A DNA stretch of 21,841 nt from an uncultured Dorea sp. (GCA_910586965.1 CAJUMF010000049.1:1-21841); one strand, 5' to 3'. Positions 7,569 to 15,044 are shown, numbered from the stretch's first letter. A program made the numbers and translations. The notes: a model not told the origin generated them from the sequence alone.

Positions 7569-8693
7569 ATGAAGAGACAGTCAACGAATATAGAAGTCAA
7601 AAAGAACAACAGGAATATTATCTTTCGGTACATATGCAAACACGGCGTGGTGTCCAACCCGGATATCTCCTATGCCGTGAAGATGAGCCTCCCCACGGTG
7701 ACGCAGAACACGAAGGAGCTTATCGAGCGCGGGCTTATCGAGGAGACGGGGGAGCTTGAGTCTACAGGGGGAAGGCGGGCGAAAGCGCTGTCTGTAGCGG
7801 CGAATGTGAGGCTGGCGGCCGGCCTTGACATCACGAAGAACCATATCGGGCTGCTGCTGACCAATCTTACCGGAGAAATCTTAAAGTATAACCGCATTTT
7901 CTTTCCTTTTGCGGATGAAGATGCCTATTATATTACGGTAAATGAAAAGATGGAGGAGTTTCTCGATGAGGCGTGTGCAGACAGGGAGCGGCTCTTAGGG
8001 ATAGGGATTTCTTTCCCGGGGATTGTTGACCTTGACAGGGAGATGGTCGTCCACTCCCATATACTCGGAGTGGATTCTGTGCCGTTTGCATCAATCAGCC
8101 GTTTTTTCGCCTACCCATGCTATTTTATCAATGATGCCAATGCGGGGGCATATGCGGAGGGCATACGCTCGGAGAGCATGGAGCGGTTTTTCTATATCTC
8201 CCTGAGCAATACCGTGGGCGGTGCGATTTTTAATGACAACGGATTGGTGCAGGGTAGCGGGTTCCGGTGCGGGGAGGTCGGGCATATGACGGTCATACCT
8301 GACGGAGAGCCCTGTTACTGCGGGAAACTGGGATGTCTGGACGCCTACTGTGCAGCGTCGTATCTGTCGGATGCCGCGGGCGGAAAGCTGGAGCAGTTTT
8401 TTGTGAGGATGAGGCAGGGAGACGGAGAATTTCGGAAACTCTGGGACAGGTATACGGATTACCTTGCTATCGCCATCAATAATATCCACATGATCCTGGA
8501 CTGCGATATTATCCTGGGGGGATATGTAGGCAGTTATGTGGAGGAGCATATGCACGAAATCTGGGAAAAGGTATCGGCAAGGAGCATTTTTACAGAGGGC
8601 AGCACGTTTGTAAAGAGCTGCAAGTATAAGACAGGAGCGGCAGCTTTGGGAGCGGCATTGAGGGTGGTCGAGCTGTTTATCAAAGAGATATAG
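7569..8693 (+). CDS. ROK-family transcriptional regulator (NagC/XylR type)
   Basis: A 374-residue predicted sugar-responsive repressor. The start is the ATG at 7569, with CAGGAA eight bases upstream; the GTG at 7554 has no ribosome-binding site. An N-terminal winged helix (residues ~15-58) with recognition helix SLPTVTQNTKELIERGLI is followed by a ROK domain. That domain has GIGISFPGIVD (~144-154), NDANAG with D189, GEVGHM with the zinc ligand H239, and the cysteine zinc motif CYCGKLGC (C249, C251, C256). The phosphate-binding motif usually reading DIGGT is LDITKN here, so ATP binding and kinase activity are probably lost, as in NagC/XylR repressors. It sits directly before the zinc dehydrogenase gene, which it likely controls together with other genes of the sugar cluster; the inducer is unknown. 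Own promoter and strong terminator. Confidence 0.9.
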   Translation: MKRQSTNIEVKKNNRNIIFRYICKHGVVSNPDISYAVKMSLPTVTQNTKELIERGLIEETGELESTGGRRAKALSVAANVRLAAGLDITKNHIGLLLTNLTGEILKYNRIFFPFADEDAYYITVNEKMEEFLDEACADRERLLGIGISFPGIVDLDREMVVHSHILGVDSVPFASISRFFAYPCYFINDANAGAYAEGIRSESMERFFYISLSNTVGGAIFNDNGLVQGSGFRCGEVGHMTVIPDGEPCYCGKLGCLDAYCAASYLSDAAGGKLEQFFVRMRQGDGEFRKLWDRYTDYLAIAINNIHMILDCDIILGGYVGSYVEEHMHEIWEKVSARSIFTEGSTFVKSCKYKTGAAALGAALRVVELFIKEI

Positions 8694-8703
8694 ATATTGA
8701 TGG

Positions 8704-8731
8704 AAGGACTCTGGAAAAGGAGTCCTTTTTT
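8704..8731 (+). terminator. Rho-independent terminator of the ROK gene
   Basis: AAGGACTC (8704-8711) pairs with GAGTCCTT (8720-8727) across an 8-base loop; the T-run continues to 8731. Confidence 0.9.
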
Positions 8732-8825
8732 GCGGCATATAAAAAGTTGTATTGTGGATTTTGCTAAAAAATAAACAATGTTATTGGAGACAATGACGAA
8801 ATAAAAATAGAATCATTAGTTCCTG

Positions 8826-8854
8826 TTGACAAATCTATATTTGGATACTAAGAT
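8826..8854 (+). promoter_or_regulatory. Promoter of the sorbitol/xylitol-type dehydrogenase gene
   Basis: A perfect TTGACA (8826-8831), a 17-base spacer and TAAGAT (8849-8854). Possible control sequences nearby are the palindrome ATTGgagaCAAT (8783-8794) upstream, and TATATTAA repeated at 8870-8877 and 8883-8890 (13-base period) between the promoter and the ribosome-binding site. Confidence 0.8.
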
Positions 8855-8907
8855 AAATACATAATAAAATATATTAATAAAGTATATTAAAAAGGAGGAT
8901 ATAAATC

Positions 8908-9960
8908 ATGGAAGGAACGATGAAGACAGCGGTAATGCTTGGAATCGGCAAGATGGGATTTGAGGAAAGAGAAATCCCGAAAGTTCAGGACGATGAAGTG
9001 CTGGTCAAGCTGGAATATGTGGGAATCTGCGGAAGTGACCTGCATTACTATGAGTCAGGCGCGATTGGGGACTATGTGGTGGAGCCGCCTTTTGTCCTTG
9101 GGCATGAGCCGGGAGGCACGGTAGTTGAAGTGGGAAAGAACGTTACCCACTTAAAGGTCGGCGACAGAGTGGCATTGGAGCCGGGAAAGACATGCGGACA
9201 CTGTGAATTCTGCAAGACAGGACGTTACAATCTCTGCCCGGATGTTGTGTTCTTTGCAACGCCGCCGGTGGACGGGGTATTCCAGGAGTATGTAGCCCAT
9301 GAGGCTGACCTGTGCTTTAAGCTGCCGGACAATGTAAGCACATTGGAGGGTGCTCTTATTGAGCCTTTGGCGGTAGGTTTCCACGCGGCTATGCAGGGCG
9401 GCGCAAGAGCCGGACAGACTGCGGTTGTGATGGGCGCAGGCTGCATCGGCTTGGTGACCATGATGGCGTTGAAGGCTATGGGCGTGTCAAAAGTGTATGT
9501 TGTGGATATTATGGAAAAGCGTCTGGAGAAAGCGATGGAGTTGGGCGCTGACGGGGTGATAAACGGAAAAGAGAAGGACGCGGTGGAGGAAGTGCTGCGC
9601 CTTACGGACGGCAAAGGCTGCGACCTTGCGATTGAGACGGCAGGTACAGAGTTTACGACAGTGCAGACGATACATATGACGAAAAAGGGCTCGAATATCG
9701 TGCTGGTAGGCTACAGCAAGAGCGGAGAGATGACCCTTCCGATGAGCCTGGTCCTTGATAAGGAGCTGACATTTAAGACCGTATTCCGTTACCGCCATAT
9801 CTACCCGATGGCAATCGAGGCAGTAGCGGCAGGAAAGGTGAACTTAAAAGGAATTGCAACAAATATCTTCTCGCTGGATGAAGTGCAGAAGGCTATGGAT
9901 TACAGCGTGAGCAATAAGGCGGATATCGTAAAAGCAGTCATCCGCATCACGGAAGAGTAA
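8908..9960 (+). CDS. Zinc-dependent medium-chain polyol dehydrogenase (sorbitol/xylitol dehydrogenase-like)
   Basis: A 350-residue medium-chain dehydrogenase predicted to interconvert a sugar alcohol and the matching ketose with NAD(H). Catalytic zinc ligands appear as C41 (GICGSD), H66-E67 (GHE) and E152 (IEPLAVG). The structural zinc site has C96, C99, C102 and C110. The Rossmann motif is GAGCIG (176-181), and D200 at the end of the second strand favours NAD over NADP. FRYRHIYP (293-300) is typical of the sorbitol/xylitol dehydrogenase branch. Start at 8908 is supported by AAAGGAGG nine bases upstream. It follows the ROK regulator. Downstream lies a palindromic element rather than a classical terminator, and the next gene is convergent. 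Exact substrate (sorbitol, xylitol, allitol or other) is not determinable. Confidence 0.9.
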   Translation: MEGTMKTAVMLGIGKMGFEEREIPKVQDDEVLVKLEYVGICGSDLHYYESGAIGDYVVEPPFVLGHEPGGTVVEVGKNVTHLKVGDRVALEPGKTCGHCEFCKTGRYNLCPDVVFFATPPVDGVFQEYVAHEADLCFKLPDNVSTLEGALIEPLAVGFHAAMQGGARAGQTAVVMGAGCIGLVTMMALKAMGVSKVYVVDIMEKRLEKAMELGADGVINGKEKDAVEEVLRLTDGKGCDLAIETAGTEFTTVQTIHMTKKGSNIVLVGYSKSGEMTLPMSLVLDKELTFKTVFRYRHIYPMAIEAVAAGKVNLKGIATNIFSLDEVQKAMDYSVSNKADIVKAVIRITEE

Positions 9961-9975
9961 AGGTATCTTTATGTT

Positions 9976-10455
9976 AGGCGATTGTGAAACTTAGGTGTTA
10001 ACCGGGGGTCATTGTGCAGCTTATATTCCAACACAGACACGCTCTCGCTCCAAGTTTATCGTAGCGGTACATAAGTCGCCAAAATACGGCGGCTAAGTAC
10101 CGACGATAAACTAAGGTCTGCTTACCCTCAGTGAATAAAGGAACACACGGTCGGAGAAGAATCAATTTTTGCTCCTGTTGCGTTACTTTCCTTCCGCGTA
10201 CGTCCAGTACGCGTCAGTCAAGTGCCTTGCAGGAACAAAAATTGATTTCTTTCCGACTCTGCGACCCTGACTATAGAGATTTGGGTGATTTTCAAGGCGG
10301 ACGATTGAGGCGTACTGGACGTACGCCGATTGAGGACAACGCTGAAAATCGCCCAAATATCATGGTTCAGAGCGTGTGTTCCTTTGTCCACTGAGGGTAT
10401 GGAATATACAAGCTGCACAATTCGGTATCGGAAAATCCGAGTTTTGCAATCGCCT
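9976..10455 (+). repeat. Element A, copy 1: ~205-bp near-palindromic element, interrupted by Element B
   Basis: Outer ends AGGCGATTG (9976-9984) and CAATCGCCT (10447-10455) are reverse complements. Arm segments ATTGTGCAGCTTATATTCCA (starting 10010) and the matching segment at 10400-10421 pair. The inner stem GTTTATCGT / ACGATAAAC encloses a small hairpin with loop AAAATAC. Removing bases 10125-10399 gives 205 bp that align end to end with the reverse complement of the copy at 14752-14957, so it is a discrete repeated unit. It lies between the convergent dehydrogenase and epimerase genes and may also stop transcription from both sides. No open reading frame of substance. Confidence 0.9.
10125..10397. 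mobile_element. Element B: 273-bp MITE-like palindromic element inserted in Element A
   Basis: The element begins CCCTCAGTG and ends CACTGAGGG, a perfect terminal match. The inverted match extends to about 31 bases with four mismatches and includes AAAGGAACACAC near both ends. TA dinucleotides at 10123-10124 and 10398-10399 flank it, while the intact Element A copy has a single TA at the equivalent point. This is what a Tc1/mariner or IS630-type transposase would produce. It has no transposase frame and is therefore non-autonomous. Inside are two large sub-palindromes (arms 10151-10177/10230-10256 and 10276-10294/10343-10361), each centred on a 7-bp hairpin. Confidence 0.9.
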
Positions 10456-10495
10456 AATCTTTATGTAATTGAAAGGCTTTCTGTCTGAGGGAAGA

Positions 10496-11365
10496 TTACT
10501 TCCAATCCAGCATATAGCGTTGGAAGGTAACGGCATCCTGTGCGTCTTTGTCTAGCTGTGATTCTGTTGCGCCCCGGCTTAGGTCGTGCCAGATGTGGAT
10601 GTCTCGTCCTACCTGTCCGCCCATGGCTACGAAAGGCTCCATGACAACGGTGCCGTCATAACGGATATCCCGGAGCGCCTCGCCAATCTCACGCCACGGG
10701 GTCCGCCCTTTGCCCGGAACCATGCGGTTGCATTCCCCTGTGTGGAAATGGCCCAGGAGATTTCCGGCGGTGCGGATGGCGTCGGCGATGCTTGTCTCTT
10801 CGATATTCATATGGAATGTGTCTAACATTACTTTTACATTGTCCTGTCCGACTTCTGTTACAAATGCCACACCTTCCTCTGCGGTATTCAGGATGTGGTT
10901 TTCGAACCGGTTCAGCACTTCCATCCCTAAGTTAATGTCATACTGTTTTGCGATAGGGGCAAGGGTCTGCATACCCTCCACGCTCCGTTTCCAGTCTTCT
11001 GCCTTGTCGATGCCGTCAAATTCCACAGGCCAGTAAGAATAGAGGGCGCCGCCGATCAGGTGGATACCGAGCTGTGCCATCACGTCAAACAGGCGCTTGT
11101 ACCACTCGACAGCGCCTTTTACAACCGCCGGGTCGGAAGATGCCATATTGTGGTCGCTGGTAGGACCGTAGCCTGCCGTAAGTTCAATCCCGTTTTTCTC
11201 GGCACATGCCTTTAATGACCGAATCTGCGCGGGAGTGTAATCCGGGAGGGGAGCGGCGCCCAATTCAAGGATATCAAAACCCAGGCGAGCCACTTTTTCT
11301 ACATAGTACTCGTAGTCAGCCGCCCACTCTTTTTCCCAGTATGCGTAGTAAATGCCATGTTTCAT
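10496..11365 (-). CDS. dpe: D-allulose (D-psicose) 3-epimerase
   Basis: A 289-residue TIM-barrel enzyme that interconverts D-fructose and D-allulose (and often tagatose/sorbose) by C3 epimerisation, using Mn or Co. From memory, the sequence is close throughout to the characterised Ruminiclostridium cellulolyticum and Clostridium scindens enzymes: the opening MKHGIYYAYWEKEW, HLIGGALYSYWPV, LNRFENHILNTAEEGV and HTGECNRMVPGKGR. The metal and acid-base residues expected in the family are E149, D182, H208 and E243, with H185 also conserved. The start at 11365 follows AAAGGAGG by seven bases; the longer frame to 11434 would run through the promoter. It lies 75 bases after the DUF5107 gene on the minus strand and has its own promoter and a cre-like operator. 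An epimerase on other ketoses cannot be excluded. Confidence 0.92.
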   Translation of the reverse strand: MKHGIYYAYWEKEWAADYEYYVEKVARLGFDILELGAAPLPDYTPAQIRSLKACAEKNGIELTAGYGPTSDHNMASSDPAVVKGAVEWYKRLFDVMAQLGIHLIGGALYSYWPVEFDGIDKAEDWKRSVEGMQTLAPIAKQYDINLGMEVLNRFENHILNTAEEGVAFVTEVGQDNVKVMLDTFHMNIEETSIADAIRTAGNLLGHFHTGECNRMVPGKGRTPWREIGEALRDIRYDGTVVMEPFVAMGGQVGRDIHIWHDLSRGATESQLDKDAQDAVTFQRYMLDWK

Positions 11366-11383
11366 AGTTAAACCTCCTTTATA

Positions 11384-11393
11384 AAAGCGCTTT
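11384..11393 (-). promoter_or_regulatory. cre/LacI-family-like operator at the epimerase promoter
   Basis: The perfect 10-bp palindrome AAAGCGCTTT lies in the leader between the -10 box and the ribosome-binding site of the epimerase gene. This is the core of CcpA cre sites and of many LacI/GalR-family operators. The outer cre positions match only partly. Binding there would block transcription, giving catabolite or sugar-specific repression. Confidence 0.55.
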
Positions 11394-11405
11394 ATATATA
11401 GATTT

Positions 11406-11434
11406 ATTATAACATCGTTTTCTGCGGTTGCCAA
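11406..11434 (-). promoter_or_regulatory. Promoter of the D-allulose 3-epimerase gene
   Basis: On the minus strand: TTGGCA (11434-11429), a 17-base spacer and a perfect TATAAT (11411-11406). It sits in the 75-base gap after the DUF5107 gene stop codon. Confidence 0.8.
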
Positions 11435-11440
11435 GATATT

Positions 11441-14400
11441 TTATAAGTGTTCCAACAGGATGAAATGCCGGATTGCGCCCTGATGATCGGGAACGGTTAA
11501 AAGAATCTCCTGCAATTTTTCTCTTGCTTTTCCGTATTCACCGAGACCAAGGTATCCAAGAGCCGTAAGGTACCGGCAGTAGGCAGTGTTCCTGTCCTGG
11601 ATTTCGGTGGGGAATACCTCGATTTCGGGGAGGGATACGGCGAAGTAATCGTACCCTGCATTGTCAAATATATGTTTTTGCCCGAAAGACAAAAGCTGGT
11701 GAAAGCATTTGCGGGCGGCAGCGGTGTTTCCAAGCTTTTCATTGGCGAATCCCTGATAAAGGATGGTATCGGAGGGCTGGTCGTTGTAGTAGAGGACGCT
11801 GCCCGGCTCGTCAAGCCCGGTTGACGCTTTCAGGAAATGTTCTTTTGCCTTGCTCTTATTGCCGATGGCCTCATAGATTTCGCCGAGATAATAATCGGCA
11901 ATCGTATCCTGCACATTGGGGAGTTTCCCTTCTCCAAGGCAATCCGGGTATGTTTTTGACTGTGCGAGGAGCTTTGCCGCCTCGTCATAGCGTTTTTCCT
12001 TTTGCAGGGAGACAGCCCTTTGGGTCAGCGCATAGCGGTATTGTGCGCTGACTTTTCCCTCGCCGCCCTCCCAGGGATGGAAACGGTGCGCCAGCAGGCA
12101 TTCAAGTGCTTTTTCGTACTGCCCGGTGCTGTTGAGCAGCGTGATATACTCAATATACAAAGCGTCCCGTTCTCTGACAAGGCTTTGGTTTGCCTCTAAG
12201 AGGGAGAGGCGTTCGCTCAGCGGATACCCGGCTTTGGAGCATAGCTGGTCGTACTCCAGCAGGAAACGGGAATCCCGAGACTCCAGCTCAAAAGCTTTCC
12301 GCATAGAAACGAGCGCTTTTTTCACGTCCTTTTCCTTGTTGTAATATGCGATGGCAAGGTTCCGGTGAGCCATTGCAAATCCTGGCTCCTGTGATACGGC
12401 GGTTTCCCAGTGGGCGGCTGCCTCCGATTTCTGTTTCTTATCGTAGAGAAGGCAGCCCAGATAATAGTGGGCGCATGGGGCATGCTCCGACAGGCGGATA
12501 ACGCTTTTTAGTATCGGGATTTCTTCCGTGCGGTTCGGGAAACAGTACGCGTAATCCCTCGATTCGCCCTGCAGGTACATTTCGGCGGCTTTCTGGCAGT
12601 CGCCTTTTAACGCATATACATAGCCCTGGTAGTAGGAGACCATGGGAGAGGAGTCCGTACATGCCGACAGGATGTCCAGCGCGTTGTTGTAAAACCCTGC
12701 CTTGATGTAATCCAGGGAAATTTCAAGATAATTGTGTGCCGGCTCTCTCATGGCATGTTTCCACTCTGCCAGGTTTCCCGAAGAGAGGGCAGACTCGTAG
12801 CGGATGCCCATATCTAACGGGTCGATTTCCCGGCTTTCGGAAAGAAAGCCTTCGCGGTTTTCTCCTAACGTTCTGAGAATGGCGGCTTTCAATGTCCGTG
12901 CTTTCATGTTATGCCAGTTGCGGATTAAAGACTGACCGGCAAAATCCAGGGCGGCTTTATATTCCCCGCGCTTACAGGAGAGGCAGGCGAGCCAGTAGTA
13001 TCCGCTGCTCTGGGTCTCGTAGCTCCAGGTCGCTTTGTAGAAGGCATCGTAAGCCTCGCTGTCCTTTCCGAGCATCGCAAGGGCAAGGCCAAGGTTATAG
13101 TAACATTCGCCGTGATAAGGGTTGGGATTTTTCCATGTCTGTTTTTCAATCGCCTTTTTAAAATGCCGGATGCTCTCTTCGAATTTTCCCCGGCGGTACA
13201 AAAGCAGCCCGTAACCGTTGTTCAGACGGATGTCGTCCGGATCCCGTCTCAGGCCCTCCAGGTAATAGTCGTCCGGAGAGAAGGTTGCATGGCGATACTG
13301 CTCCAGATGGAGTGCGGCGAGAAAAAGTTCTTCCGTGGATTTGAGTTTCCCGGGAGAAAGCAGCGCCTCGGCAGGCTCCGGCGTCGGTTCCGGCTTTTCT
13401 TTGACCTCCGTGTAGGAGACAAGAAGGTTGCCGTAGCTGTCCTCGGCTGATATGGTGCATCCTTCCAAAGTGAAGATGCCGGGGGCAATATCAAATGCCG
13501 CATCGTATGCCCTTTCGGGAGAAAGCTGCGTACAGTCCGAAAAAAGCGTCTCCCCGTTTTTTGTGAGCCGGATGCGCGCATTGTCGAATATGCCCGTTGC
13601 GTACACCTTGAGAAGGCATTTGCCGTTAAAAAGCTCCATATTTACGGCGGCGTCTTTTGTGGCGTTTTTTACGCGCCCTACATGCTTATAAGGCATGAAA
13701 TGTTGGGTAAATGTCTTCTCCTCGTGGGGTTTTAGCCATGTAAAATCCGGCTGGTTGTCGGTGAAGACCCCGGTCATCAATTCGATATACGGGCCGTCTG
13801 TCTCGGTAAGGTTTTTACCCCACGCCTGTCCGAAGTCGCTGTTTCCCCATGTCCACTGCTTTTTGCCGGGGGAGATGTGGTGGTCCGCCACATGGAGAAG
13901 TCCGGCGTCCTTTTTTTCGTCGAAGTTACCGATAAAATCATACTCGGAGCTTGCCGCCATATAGGAAGTGGGAACCTTGACATTGCGGTAGCAGGAGATG
14001 TCGATGCCTTCGGAATAGTCGTACTTGTAGTATTCTCCGGTTGCGATGGGAAATGTGGACACGGCGCGTTTCCCGTGGTCCATGACCGCGTGTACATCCG
14101 GCGGGAATACAGAGTAAGTATAGTCGTTTACTGGAACGGCAGGGTTTGCCCACCAGAGGAAAGTCTGAGGGGTGTCTGTCCGGTTGTAGAGCTGTCCTTT
14201 AATCTCGATATATGCCTTGCCGGGATAGAGGGTAAAAGCCGCCATCCCCTTTGTGCCGTACATTTTGTCAATCTCGCTGACAAATACCGTCGAGGAGCCG
14301 TCCTCATTTTCCTGCCAGCAAAAGTCAACCGGGGAGTAAGTGGAAGGGCGGTGGTGCTGGGGCCAGTTGAATTCGATGCCGCCGGAGATCCACGGCCCGG

Positions 14401-14719
14401 TGAGCCCTACAAGGGCGGGCTTTATGACATGGTTGTAGTATACGGCGTCGTAATGGTTGGTCTTGTCAAGCATCCGCTGAATCCGTCCGCCGAGCTCAGG
14501 CAGTATCATGACCAGCAGATAGTCATTTTCGAGATAGACGGCGCGGTATGCTGCGTCCTCTTTTGTGTCGGATATTTTTTCCGTTACCGGAAGAGGGTAC
14601 ACTTTTCCGGTGCTGCCCTGATAAGCTCTGTTCTCAAGAAAAAGAGGGGCTTTTTCCGGGGCGGCAGGTCTGTAAGTCGGGATGGTGACAGTCTCTTCCC
14701 ATACATGTACTTTTTTCAT
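11441..14719 (-). CDS. DUF5107 domain protein with C-terminal TPR array
   Basis: A 1,092-residue protein, start chosen at 14719 because GGAAAGGAG lies eight bases upstream; the frame extends to 14752 without support. Residues ~40-360 match the DUF5107 pattern: VMILPELGGRIQRM, GGIEFNWPQHHRP, WWANPAVPVND and FGQAWGKNLTETDGPYIEL. This is a beta-rich domain related to galactose mutarotase-like folds, with several conserved His, Trp and acidic residues that could bind carbohydrate. From ~490 to the end there are many TPR helices (e.g. NGYGLLLYRRGKFEESIRHF, AHRNLAIAYYNKEKDVKKAL). There is no signal peptide, so it is cytoplasmic. The family recurs in bacterial sugar/glycoside gene clusters, and a carbohydrate-active or carbohydrate-binding role is inferred; the activity is not known to me. 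It likely forms an operon with the epimerase. Confidence 0.85.
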   Translation of the reverse strand: MKKVHVWEETVTIPTYRPAAPEKAPLFLENRAYQGSTGKVYPLPVTEKISDTKEDAAYRAVYLENDYLLVMILPELGGRIQRMLDKTNHYDAVYYNHVIKPALVGLTGPWISGGIEFNWPQHHRPSTYSPVDFCWQENEDGSSTVFVSEIDKMYGTKGMAAFTLYPGKAYIEIKGQLYNRTDTPQTFLWWANPAVPVNDYTYSVFPPDVHAVMDHGKRAVSTFPIATGEYYKYDYSEGIDISCYRNVKVPTSYMAASSEYDFIGNFDEKKDAGLLHVADHHISPGKKQWTWGNSDFGQAWGKNLTETDGPYIELMTGVFTDNQPDFTWLKPHEEKTFTQHFMPYKHVGRVKNATKDAAVNMELFNGKCLLKVYATGIFDNARIRLTKNGETLFSDCTQLSPERAYDAAFDIAPGIFTLEGCTISAEDSYGNLLVSYTEVKEKPEPTPEPAEALLSPGKLKSTEELFLAALHLEQYRHATFSPDDYYLEGLRRDPDDIRLNNGYGLLLYRRGKFEESIRHFKKAIEKQTWKNPNPYHGECYYNLGLALAMLGKDSEAYDAFYKATWSYETQSSGYYWLACLSCKRGEYKAALDFAGQSLIRNWHNMKARTLKAAILRTLGENREGFLSESREIDPLDMGIRYESALSSGNLAEWKHAMREPAHNYLEISLDYIKAGFYNNALDILSACTDSSPMVSYYQGYVYALKGDCQKAAEMYLQGESRDYAYCFPNRTEEIPILKSVIRLSEHAPCAHYYLGCLLYDKKQKSEAAAHWETAVSQEPGFAMAHRNLAIAYYNKEKDVKKALVSMRKAFELESRDSRFLLEYDQLCSKAGYPLSERLSLLEANQSLVRERDALYIEYITLLNSTGQYEKALECLLAHRFHPWEGGEGKVSAQYRYALTQRAVSLQKEKRYDEAAKLLAQSKTYPDCLGEGKLPNVQDTIADYYLGEIYEAIGNKSKAKEHFLKASTGLDEPGSVLYYNDQPSDTILYQGFANEKLGNTAAARKCFHQLLSFGQKHIFDNAGYDYFAVSLPEIEVFPTEIQDRNTAYCRYLTALGYLGLGEYGKAREKLQEILLTVPDHQGAIRHFILLEHL

Positions 14720-14751
14720 AAAATCTTCTCCTTTCCTTCCCCGCACATGCA

Positions 14752-14957
14752 AGGCAATTGTGAAACTCTGATTTGCCGGTGCCGAATTGTGCAGATTATA
14801 TATTCCATAAGCAGACCTTAGTTTACCGTCGGCACTTAGCTGCCGTATTTTGGCAGCTTATGTACCGCTACGGTAAACTTGGAGCAAAAGCGTGTCTGTG
14901 TTGGAATATATAATCTGCACAATGACCTTGGCGAATACCTGAATTTCGCAATTGCCT
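14752..14957 (-). repeat. Element A, copy 2: intact 206-bp near-palindrome, opposite orientation to copy 1
   Basis: Ends AGGCAATTG (14752-14760) and CAATTGCCT (14949-14957). ATTGTGCAGATTATATATTC and its exact complement occupy the two arms (starting 14787 and ending 14922). An inner stem GTTTACCGT / ACGGTAAAC surrounds the tip hairpin AGCTGCC / GGCAGCT. The reverse complement aligns over the full length with copy 1 once Element B is removed. It begins only 32 bases upstream of the DUF5107 start codon, so it lies in the leader or promoter region of that gene. A TATAAT (14800-14795, minus strand) inside it could be a -10 box, but no good -35 is visible. Confidence 0.9.
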
Positions 14958-15044
14958 GCCCGAATATCTGCCGGGCGATGCGGGTTTCTGGCTTAAGGAT
15001 ATCATGCCGGTACGGCGCGGAAAATGGCATATAGCATAAAAAGA

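Noticed and set aside
8870..8890. 13-base-period TATATTAA direct repeat before the polyol dehydrogenase as a definite operator.
   Set aside because: The sequence is almost entirely A/T, where such repeats arise readily. It is noted under the promoter but not claimed as a separate finding.
9976..9984. TA target duplication for Element A, because copy 1 is flanked by TA on both sides.
   Set aside because: Copy 2 is not flanked by TA (it has GCA before and GCC after), so the insertion rule of Element A cannot be stated from two copies.
10131..10394. An 87-codon open frame (and one on the other strand) within Element B.
   Set aside because: It runs through the terminal repeats and hairpins, has no ribosome-binding site and encodes nothing resembling a transposase. 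The element is palindromic and non-coding.
9976..10455. Possible CRISPR array or riboswitch in the repeat-rich gap after the polyol dehydrogenase.
   Set aside because: There are no regularly spaced direct repeats with unique spacers. The repeats are inverted, and the gap is explained fully by two nested palindromic elements between convergent genes, which is not where a riboswitch would act.
13877..14821. A 314-codon plus-strand open frame opposite the DUF5107 gene.
   Set aside because: It is antisense to a clearly recognisable protein, shows low-complexity, Arg/Gly/Val-rich text without family motifs, and has no ribosome-binding site. It is a shadow of the GC-biased third codon positions.
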